Assembly (NCBI GenBank): GCA_017964755.1
Contig: JAGCRI010000145.1
Coordinates: forward strand, 1-7,128
Reading direction: 5' to 3'
Length of the DNA: 7,128 nucleotides
DNA from: Bacteroidales bacterium
GTDB taxonomy: Bacteria > Bacteroidota > Bacteroidia > Bacteroidales > WCHB1-69
Positions within the stretch are counted from its first letter, which is position 1. Every line of letters starts with the position of its first letter. This document shows, in pieces, positions 1 to 6,217 of this stretch. The position numbers and the translations under genes were made by a program. Below the pieces are notes generated by a model. That model worked only from the letters and a program-made list of their open reading frames with translations. It was not told where the DNA came from and did no database searches.

Positions 1-1
1 C

Positions 2-541
2 GGGAACTTCTCCTGCGGGGCTCACCAGAATCTGGCTCCTCTTGTTCAGGAAGGCGTCCAGGCTCACTCCCAGCTTGTTCCAAAGGGTTGCCTCAACGCC
101 GATGTTGGTCTTAAGCTCCTTTTCCCAGGTACGGTCCGGATCGGCTACGGAATCTTCCATCATGGAAGCTGCCTGGGCGTTGTTTGTACCCTTGTAATAG
201 CTTTCCGTGTACTTGTAGTTCTGGGTATATGCATAGCGCTGGGAGCCAACGACGGTGGCGTTTCCGGTGTAACCGGCCGAAGCCCTGAGCTTGAGGAAGG
301 TTACTGTCTCATTGTCCTTGAGGAAGTCCTCGTTGGAAGCCACCCAGCCGATTGCCGCCGCGGGGAAGAAGCCCCACTTGTGACCCTTGGCATAGAGGTC
401 CGAACCCATTTCATTGAAGGTGAGCTCGGCCACATACTTCTTGTCATAGCCGTAGGAAAGGCGGCCCCTGAATCCCATCCACTTGTAAGGGAACTGGTAG
501 TCCTTCACTGAAGTGTCCGGGTTGATGTAGTTGAGATCGGA
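2..541 (-). CDS. SusC/RagA-type TonB-dependent outer-membrane receptor, internal C-terminal fragment
   Basis: This open frame gives about 180 residues with no stop, running off the left edge and ending at the join near 541. The translation has SusC-family barrel features: a GFRGRLSYGYDKKYVAEL strand pair, then NEMGSDLYAKGHKWGFFPAAAIGW, a pattern typical of the family, then LKLRASAGYTGN and a WEKELKTNIGVEATLW segment near the end. Known members are outer-membrane beta-barrels of about 1000 residues that import glycans or peptides with a SusD lipoprotein and TonB energy. The N-terminal plug, TonB box and most of the barrel are missing. The frame meets a stop at 554-556, a few codons upstream of the join, so no native start exists; an internal ATG at 476-478 is not a credible start. 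All 14 lysines use AAG and GC is high (36 of the first 60 bases), unlike the genes to the right. This is a fragment, probably brought here by misassembly or rearrangement. The family is clear; the substrate cannot be told. Confidence 0.85.
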
Positions 542-2387
542 GTGAAGTATGACCTATTGAATCAAACTGGTGGCTTAGTTCATTATATCTGTATATTGTA
601 TAGCTGCTATTAATCCAAGGGACGTTTTCATTCCAATTTAGCATTAGGGCACGGTCAAGTTTTTCAATTACAATGAATACGGAAGAAGCGGCGTCCGAAA
701 CTTCAACAAACTGGTAAATGCCATCAGCCTTGCCCCATAACTCAATTTTGTAATAGTGAGTTAATTCTTTTGTGTTCAGATATTTATGGGTTGATGTGGT
801 GTCTTGTAAAGAATAAGTCGTATCAATCGGTTCAAATTGGTTCGGGTGTGCTGATGTTGAATGTAAAACGATATATTTGAAATCCGTATATTGAGAAACA
901 TCCAATTCAGATGGGTTAAGCCATTTCAGATATATCTGTCCGTTTTCAGAATCAGTGATATCAACGTCAACATTTGTGAGCATCGGGGCGTCATTGATAA
1001 TTGAAGTGCAGGCTTCTTCAGAAACAATGCTTTCGGCTCCGTTTGCAAAAACTGCGACTATCCTGTAGCAATATTCGCGTCCGTGCAAGGTCGGGAATAC
1101 AGAGCCGTCGTCAGTGAACAGTGTGTCGTTATGGTTGTTTGTCGTTCCGATAAGCTGGTATCCGGCATAGTCAGGCAGACCTGTTTCACATTCATCAGGT
1201 TCGAAATTGTAACTTGAGGCACGTTTGTAAATTTTGTAACCGCTTACATTAGAACAATAGTCCGGTGACCATGAAATGTGGATGTTATTGCCTGAAGGGG
1301 TGGCGGTTACGTTTTCGGGGGCGGGCGCTATAACAGTGATGCGTACCGTCTTGAAATTGACGAGATTAACCTGCGGGCCGTTGTCAATGGCTTTGAATGT
1401 TACTTGATACGGTGGTTTCCTGACGTGCGCGCATTGTGTGTGCCAGATGAATTGGGTTACGAGCGGCGGTGAGTCGTGCTGAAGCGGGAAGAGTGCGGGT
1501 GAGACAGTTGTCTGTAGCGGTTCGCCTGTCGCTGAAAGAGTAACTTGCGTTGAATTGGCGTCTGTTGCGGTTACGTCAAAGACTAACGTGGTGCCGGCTA
1601 TTACGCATGTGTCGGTGATGGTGATTATTTCAGGCGGTTCGTTGTCGCAGGCGGCTATTGTTATCTGCATGTCGCGTGTAACTGTGCTGATGGGCACACC
1701 TTTTCTCCATTCTGTGATGAGTATGGCTATGTTGTATTCTCCCTGCATTTGAGGAGAATCCCAATACAAGTCGCCGGTAACAGGGTCTATGGCTATCCCG
1801 TTTGGTGCAGGTGGAAGTGCGTAGCCGGGTATGTTTTCGCCATCGAAACCGCGGCAGGGAACAAGCGCATAACTCAAGCTGTCGCCATCGGGGTCGTAGG
1901 CACCGGGGTTGTGATAGTATGGCTTGTGTGTACACCCGTTGTCAATAGGCGGGTTAAGCAGCTGTGGCGAGGAGTTCCCTCCTATGAACGGATTTATGAG
2001 AAGTGTGGTTTCAATGAAGAACGGAATGTTCACAGAGTTGTTTATGTTGACAATTCCTGCATTTCGGTTTGGGTCCTCCAATGAAATGGAATAGTTTCCT
2101 GAAGATGGGAATGTGTGTTTGGCAATGTAGGTGTTGCGGCTGATGTCATTGGCAAGGTTTACCTTGTTTGTGCGCTCAACCACTTCGGTGGAGCCGTCCC
2201 CCCACGAGATTTCCAGCTCTGGACGGTCGGCCGGACTCGGAGTGTATGTGTATGTTATTATTGTGAACTCGTAAGTTAAACCGCTTAAATGAACAAAAGT
2301 GATCTCCCCCGCCCGCTGATGAGTGGCAAAAACAGTGTTACCGACAGTCAGCAACACTGCAAACAAAAATATTCTGAGCCTCTTCAT
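444..2387 (-). CDS. Secreted PKD/FN3-type surface protein of the gliding-motility C-terminal-domain (CHU_C) family, 3' end replaced
   Basis: The open frame has 647 codons, of which about 615 look native. Residues 1-21 form a signal peptide (MKRLRIFLFAVLL core, likely cleavage after VFA), followed by a THQRAGEIT start. That start is characteristic of large Bacteroidota surface proteins that end in a gliding-motility-associated type B T9SS sorting domain. Domains in order: a PKD-like region with EISWGDGS (about 22-130); a cadherin-like part with YDPDGDSLSYALVPC (about 160-245); a further beta-sandwich (about 250-353); FN3-like domains at about 355-465 and 468-570; and the start of a third at about 572, cut at residue 615. 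The last 32 residues come from the SusC segment read out of frame. The expected C-terminal sorting domain is absent, so this version would not be anchored normally. A TTG at 2388-2390 precedes the ATG in frame; the ATG puts the basic n-region first and is preferred. It starts 20 bp after the upstream gene's stop, suggesting co-transcription. Ligand and role are unknown. Confidence 0.88.
   Translation of the reverse strand: MKRLRIFLFAVLLTVGNTVFATHQRAGEITFVHLSGLTYEFTIITYTYTPSPADRPELEISWGDGSTEVVERTNKVNLANDISRNTYIAKHTFPSSGNYSISLEDPNRNAGIVNINNSVNIPFFIETTLLINPFIGGNSSPQLLNPPIDNGCTHKPYYHNPGAYDPDGDSLSYALVPCRGFDGENIPGYALPPAPNGIAIDPVTGDLYWDSPQMQGEYNIAILITEWRKGVPISTVTRDMQITIAACDNEPPEIITITDTCVIAGTTLVFDVTATDANSTQVTLSATGEPLQTTVSPALFPLQHDSPPLVTQFIWHTQCAHVRKPPYQVTFKAIDNGPQVNLVNFKTVRITVIAPAPENVTATPSGNNIHISWSPDYCSNVSGYKIYKRASSYNFEPDECETGLPDYAGYQLIGTTNNHNDTLFTDDGSVFPTLHGREYCYRIVAVFANGAESIVSEEACTSIINDAPMLTNVDVDITDSENGQIYLKWLNPSELDVSQYTDFKYIVLHSTSAHPNQFEPIDTTYSLQDTTSTHKYLNTKELTHYYKIELWGKADGIYQFVEVSDAASSVFIVIEKLDRALMLNWNENVPWINSSYTIYRYNELSHQFDSIGHTSLRSQLHQPGHFSEGLPVPLQVDGIQGPPFLRL
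540..545. other. Chimeric junction between a SusC-like fragment and the secreted-protein gene
   Basis: Right of this point the minus-strand frame encodes a plausible FN3-like repeat ending in QFDSIGHTS. Left of it the same frame yields 32 low-complexity residues up to a TGA at 444-446, while the adjacent frame yields a clean SusC-family protein. The two coding frames swap within a few bases. Composition changes from roughly 60% GC (first 60 bases) to roughly 42% (601-660). The break point cannot be placed more exactly from the sequence alone. Confidence 0.8.
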
Positions 2388-2407
2388 CAACCAGACGTTT
2401 ATTACAT

Positions 2408-4186
2408 TTATTCAATCAAAGCAATAATATCGCCTTTTCTCACGATTGCGCCCTGCTCCGCCGCAACCGCACACAATTTTCCGCTGAAAAGGGATTTTAC
2501 TTCTTCTTGTCCGTAATATGCTGATATAAAGCAAACTATATCACCCTCTTCAATTTTTGTCCCAAGAGGTTTTGCCATTGACGGCTCGTCAACGGAGAGT
2601 TCCCATATAAGTTGTCCGGAGACTGGCGCGACAACCGGATGCGCATTCGGGAATCTCTTCATCAGTTCGTCTGTTTTGGAGAGAGGTGCCTGAGGTGCGG
2701 GCGCCGCTGCCTGTGGTTGCGCCGCCGCCTGCTTCACCTTCTCAAACTCAGCCTCAAATTTCTGCTTCGCCGCCCCCGATTTGTAATCCCGATACTGTCT
2801 GTCGTGCATTGCAAATTCAAACAGCTCTTCGTCATCTTCGCCAAATTCCCAACCCAATTCTTCCATTTCCTTACGGTACTTCGGAAGTTCGTCAGGATAG
2901 TTGTCTTGTGGATTTCCTGTGTAAAATTCAAAATTATTATCTTCTGCGAGTTTCACTATTTCAGGTGCGAGAGTGCCAGGAAGTTTGCCTGTTCTGCCAA
3001 GAATCATATCCCATGCGTTTTTGTCAATCTGGCTGAAGCGTGGTTTGCCCTGCGCCATCTGAAGTATATTCATAAGCGAAATATTCTTCACATATTGGCT
3101 GAATGGTGTCACCAATGGCGGATTGCCGACTTTAGGCCACACATAACTGACTTCATCGAAAAGCTGTACCAGCAACTCGTCTTCGCTCAATTCTTTCTTG
3201 CCGCTGTTTTTCAAGAACATATTGATTCCGTTGTGCGCACCCTTAAGGTCTGCCATCATCGAGCCCATCATGCCGCCCGGAAGACCGCAGCCGACAAGCA
3301 ATGAGGTCATTATCTTGTTTTTGGGATCCATAAAATAACCGAGAAAATCATCCATGAACTTCTGTGTCAGCGCGCGCGCCTCCATATAGGCGTTCATGTC
3401 GATTTCCGGCACATCGTAACCGGCATCTTTAAGCATCGCCTGAATGGTAATGACATCGGGGTGAACTTTTCCCCATGAAAGCGGCTCCATCGCCACATCT
3501 AAAATATCACAGCCGTTCTTCACAACCTCAAGCATCGAAGCCACTGAAAATCCTGGTCCCGAATGACCATGATATTGAACGATAATATGTGGATATTTCT
3601 CTTTTATGCACTTTACCAGTTGTCCCAACATCACAGGGCGTCCAACACCTGCCATATCTTTCAGCCCGATTTCATCAGCACCGTATTCCACCAACATGTC
3701 AACCACCGACATATAATATTCAACGGTATGTATTGGAGAATAAGTGATACTCAACGCCGCCTGTGAAATCATACCCGCTTCCTTTGCGTATTTTACTGAC
3801 AGTTCAAGGTTGCGGTGGTCGTTGAGACCGCAGAACGAGCGGGCAATATCAACGCCCTGTGCTTTTTTCACCTTGAACATAAGCCGGCGCACATCTGCGG
3901 GGACAGGAAACATACGGAGCCCGTTGAGAGCGCGTTCGAGCATCATCGTCTTAATTCCAGCCTCATTAAACGGCTTAACCCACTCACGCACAGCCTTGTT
4001 AGGATTCTCTCCGTACAGCAGATTCACCTGCTCGAATGCCCCGCCGTTTGTCTCAACTCTCGAAAAACAGCCCATTTTGACAATCACTGGCGCTATTTCC
4101 TTTAACTGGTCAACTCTCGGAACATATTTGCCAGACGACTGCCACATGTCCCTGTAAACCAAACAAAATTCAACTTTCTTTTTCAT
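2408..4186 (-). CDS. Divergent oxaloacetate decarboxylase alpha / pyruvate carboxylase subunit B-type carboxyltransferase
   Basis: This 592-residue protein has the full layout of the OadA/PycB family: an HMGL-like TIM barrel (about 5-270), the conserved PYC_OADA region (about 285-470, with GLPGGMMGSMMADL and PPLVTPFSQYV), an Ala/Pro-rich linker (about 486-502) and a biotinyl-type domain (about 515-592). Family enzymes move CO2 between a 2-oxoacid such as oxaloacetate and biotin. Metal-site residues appear kept: Asp13 in the YRDMWQ motif, Lys176 in GLKDMAG (the carbamylated lysine in relatives), and His206/His208 in YHGHSG. The first motif departs from the usual RD-x-HQS-x-x-ATR form. Most striking, the usual EAMKM biotin site reads SAYYG (555-559), with Tyr558 where the acceptor lysine should be; the flanking fold (GDIVCFI before, SGKL and KGDIIALIE after) looks intact. 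No OadB/OadG or biotin carboxylase is in the window. Family is certain; reaction and biotin dependence are open. The ATG at 4184-4186 begins MKKKVEFCLVYRD, fitting the family's N-terminus. Confidence 0.88.
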   Translation of the reverse strand: MKKKVEFCLVYRDMWQSSGKYVPRVDQLKEIAPVIVKMGCFSRVETNGGAFEQVNLLYGENPNKAVREWVKPFNEAGIKTMMLERALNGLRMFPVPADVRRLMFKVKKAQGVDIARSFCGLNDHRNLELSVKYAKEAGMISQAALSITYSPIHTVEYYMSVVDMLVEYGADEIGLKDMAGVGRPVMLGQLVKCIKEKYPHIIVQYHGHSGPGFSVASMLEVVKNGCDILDVAMEPLSWGKVHPDVITIQAMLKDAGYDVPEIDMNAYMEARALTQKFMDDFLGYFMDPKNKIMTSLLVGCGLPGGMMGSMMADLKGAHNGINMFLKNSGKKELSEDELLVQLFDEVSYVWPKVGNPPLVTPFSQYVKNISLMNILQMAQGKPRFSQIDKNAWDMILGRTGKLPGTLAPEIVKLAEDNNFEFYTGNPQDNYPDELPKYRKEMEELGWEFGEDDEELFEFAMHDRQYRDYKSGAAKQKFEAEFEKVKQAAAQPQAAAPAPQAPLSKTDELMKRFPNAHPVVAPVSGQLIWELSVDEPSMAKPLGTKIEEGDIVCFISAYYGQEEVKSLFSGKLCAVAAEQGAIVRKGDIIALIE

Positions 4187-4271
4187 GATTTGATTTTTAA
4201 TGATCGCTTCTATATAAGTTTTTTTAGATTAATTTGTTCAAATAGTAACTGAATTATTTTTCAAAGAAAAA
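4187..4271 (-). promoter_or_regulatory. AT-rich intergenic gap, possible promoter of the carboxyltransferase gene
   Basis: This is the only sizeable gap inside the gene series. It is very AT-rich. On the minus strand it contains TTTG (4262-4265) and TACTATTTG (4239-4247), which resemble the Bacteroidota -33 (TTTG) and -7 (TAnnTTTG) elements. However, the second has one extra base and the spacing is shorter than usual. A 12-base palindrome (4232-4243, ATTTG arms) overlaps the putative -7 element. No convincing terminator hairpin was seen after the upstream lipoprotein gene. A separate start of transcription here is possible but weakly supported. Confidence 0.25.
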
Positions 4272-5387
4272 TTATTTTATTTCAAGTGCCTCTTTAATAG
4301 CTTTTTCCATAGTGTTTTCATCAAGATTCCGTGCTACAATAATTCCATCTGCACCAATGAGCATAATTTGAGGAATTTCGTTAACACCGTAGGTCTTACT
4401 TACATTTCTGCCACTCGTGGTATCAGCTATTTGTATCCAGCTCATATTCAAAGAATTGATTATTTCTGCCTGCTTTTCGGGGGTGTCCCATACATTCAGC
4501 CCGATTACTGTAAGACCTTTGGAACCGTATTTGGAATACATTTCTGCAACGTGCGGGATTGCTTTCCGGCATGGTCCGCACCATGAAGCCCAAAAGTCGA
4601 TAAGTGCAACCTTGCCTTCAATGTATTTGCTTAGTTTTTGAATTTCACCTGTCCCAGAATCAAGCACTTCAACGTCTATATAATGTTTTCCTGGTGCTGT
4701 ATTCTCTAAGATTTCTAAACGTTCAACTAATTTTTGTATTGCCGGATAATCACGGACAATGGGTGCGGCGTTAGCTATAATACCGTTGAATTTTTCAAGG
4801 GTGCATGCCTCCTCCACTTGAAAGAGATTTTCAGCTGCTAATACACCGAGAATATTGTCTTTGTTCTTATCAAAAAAATCTCTTGTGCATTTTTTATATT
4901 CTTCAAAAATCCGGGTGTAAATGCTGTCGAATTTGGCGTTTGCAGCTTCAGCTTCTTCCGGCGTGGCAAGACTTGCTGTTTCGGCTGCTTCCATGATCTG
5001 TGCTTCAAGTTCAAATTTTTGAGACTGATATTTGTAATATGCGTCATTGAGTGGTGTTCCGGAAAGCGAATCGGTGACGAGGTCACCATAAACTGTGCCA
5101 GGTTCCATTATATAGTATAGGTAATAGCGTGCTGTTTCGGTGCGTTCGGTCTGCACAAAACCGATTTTTGCGCTGCTGACTGTATCGGCAAAAGTGAAAT
5201 GCCCGCTTTCAATAACGGCAGAGTCAAGGAGAGTCTTGTCAGCGTAATCATACAAGTAAACTTTTTTCCCTTCCAATTCAGGATTTTCGAGAACACCATT
5301 GAATGTGCAGATGTTTTCATTTTTCTGTGAGCAGGCTGCGCTGAATAATGCAAGTGCTATAAAGCACAAAAATTTTATTTTTTTCAT
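4272..5387 (-). CDS. TlpA/ResA-type thiol-disulfide oxidoreductase lipoprotein with DUF4369-like N-terminal domain
   Basis: The protein has 371 residues. A lipoprotein signal runs MKKIKFLCFIALALFSAAC, with lipidated Cys19 followed by SQKNE, so it should be anchored in the envelope facing the periplasm. Residues about 26-115 match the DUF4369 pattern of Bacteroidota (FNGVLENPELEGKKVYLYDYAD, then a LLDSAVIESGHFTF strand pair). A mostly helical, charged middle (about 120-230) follows. The C-terminal thioredoxin fold (about 235-371) carries the active site FWASWCGPC (Cys270 and Cys273) and the cis-proline in NEIPQI (Pro339). Relatives reduce or exchange disulfides in exported proteins, for example during cytochrome c maturation, but in Bacteroidota they are numerous and the substrate is rarely known. 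The gene starts 15 bp after the stop of the djlA-like gene, so the two are probably co-transcribed. The fold and active site are clear; the partner is unknown. Confidence 0.92.
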   Translation of the reverse strand: MKKIKFLCFIALALFSAACSQKNENICTFNGVLENPELEGKKVYLYDYADKTLLDSAVIESGHFTFADTVSSAKIGFVQTERTETARYYLYYIMEPGTVYGDLVTDSLSGTPLNDAYYKYQSQKFELEAQIMEAAETASLATPEEAEAANAKFDSIYTRIFEEYKKCTRDFFDKNKDNILGVLAAENLFQVEEACTLEKFNGIIANAAPIVRDYPAIQKLVERLEILENTAPGKHYIDVEVLDSGTGEIQKLSKYIEGKVALIDFWASWCGPCRKAIPHVAEMYSKYGSKGLTVIGLNVWDTPEKQAEIINSLNMSWIQIADTTSGRNVSKTYGVNEIPQIMLIGADGIIVARNLDENTMEKAIKEALEIK

Positions 5388-5402
5388 AATCTTGATATTA
5401 TT

Positions 5403-6209
5403 TTAATTCATGCCACGAGCCGCTTTGATGCGCTCGTATGCTTGGTTCAGTTTCGTAAATTTCTCTTCTGCGGCTTTTCGCATATCTTCGCCGAGGTGGG
5501 CTACCCTGTCAGGATGATGCTCTTTGGCAAGTCGCCGGTAGGCTTTCTTGACTTCATCATCTGTTGCCGATGGATTTATCTCCAAAATCTTGTAGTCGTT
5601 ATCCAGAGTGTACGAAGAGGAATTGCTCCTTTGTGATGAAGAGCGTTGCCGCGAAGAACTGCCGCCTTGGTTGTATCCTCCATAATATCCGCCGAGATAC
5701 ATCGCTTTTACGGATTCATAGTGCATGTATGGGATGCCGCAGTTGTCGGAGATGTATTTAATGGTGCGGAGCTCATCGTCTGTGATTGTGCCGTCAGAGT
5801 TGGCGAGCCCGAACAGGAAGCGAAGCATCAGCAGCCGTTCTGCTGAGTTGGTGCTTCTGCTGAAAGAGCGGCATACCTTTTCCAAATCGTATTCTTCCTG
5901 TAGTATGTCCTTGAGATCGTGAAGCGCTGAGCTTGCATTTTCCGGGCCAAGGTTGTGTAAGAGAAAATCTTTGACATAGTTCAGTTCTATCTTGTATAGG
6001 TGCCCGTCAGCTTTCATTACGGCGGCAGTGAAAATCAGAAGATCGTGGGTGTATGTCTGAGGATTTACAGTTTGGTATTGCCTTTGTCGTTTTTCCTCTG
6101 GTGGAGTGAAGAGACCTGCTATGAAGTTGCCGATAAAATAACAGATAATCGCAGCCCAAATTGAGCCAAACCATATGTATCCGACAATAGCAAAAATTAT
6201 CCCTACCAT
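5403..6209 (-). CDS. djlA: DjlA-like membrane-anchored J-domain co-chaperone with TerB domain
   Basis: At 268 residues it is close to the length of Escherichia coli DjlA (about 271) and has the same order of parts. There is a hydrophobic, glycine-containing N-terminal segment (about 2-34) that should anchor it in the inner membrane. A TerB-like helical domain follows (about 54-172), with the acidic turns KADGHLYKIEL and NSDGTITDDEL. Next comes a Gly/Ser/Arg-rich linker (about 173-200) and a C-terminal J domain (about 205-268) with the essential HPD tripeptide at 232-234. J proteins stimulate DnaK ATP hydrolysis; DjlA-type proteins act at the cytoplasmic face of the membrane. The gene begins 8 bp after the rimO stop and ends 15 bp before the lipoprotein gene, pointing to one transcript. 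Architecture is certain; functional equivalence to E. coli DjlA is inferred, since TerB-DnaJ proteins are varied. Confidence 0.9.
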   Translation of the reverse strand: MVGIIFAIVGYIWFGSIWAAIICYFIGNFIAGLFTPPEEKRQRQYQTVNPQTYTHDLLIFTAAVMKADGHLYKIELNYVKDFLLHNLGPENASSALHDLKDILQEEYDLEKVCRSFSRSTNSAERLLMLRFLFGLANSDGTITDDELRTIKYISDNCGIPYMHYESVKAMYLGGYYGGYNQGGSSSRQRSSSQRSNSSSYTLDNDYKILEINPSATDDEVKKAYRRLAKEHHPDRVAHLGEDMRKAAEEKFTKLNQAYERIKAARGMN

Positions 6210-6217
6210 ACACTATA

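Noticed and set aside
1630..1935. Minus-strand open frame of 101 codons inside the secreted-protein gene
   Set aside because: It is a shifted frame of the real gene; the Arg/Cys/His-rich translation is typical of an out-of-frame product.
2388..2390. In-frame TTG directly before the ATG as start of the secreted protein
   Set aside because: The ATG one codon later gives a normal signal peptide n-region; nothing favours the TTG.
2612..3304. Long plus-strand open frame (230 codons) opposite the carboxyltransferase gene
   Set aside because: It lies fully antisense to a well-conserved gene, and its translation is rich in Cys, Arg, Phe and His with no domain pattern, as expected of a shadow frame.
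3744..4157. Plus-strand open frame of 137 codons near the start of the carboxyltransferase gene
   Set aside because: It is antisense to the conserved TIM-barrel coding region and shows no recognisable protein features.
4232..4243. 12-base palindrome ATTTGTTCAAAT as a terminator
   Set aside because: Five-base AT-rich arms with a two-base loop cannot form a stable hairpin.
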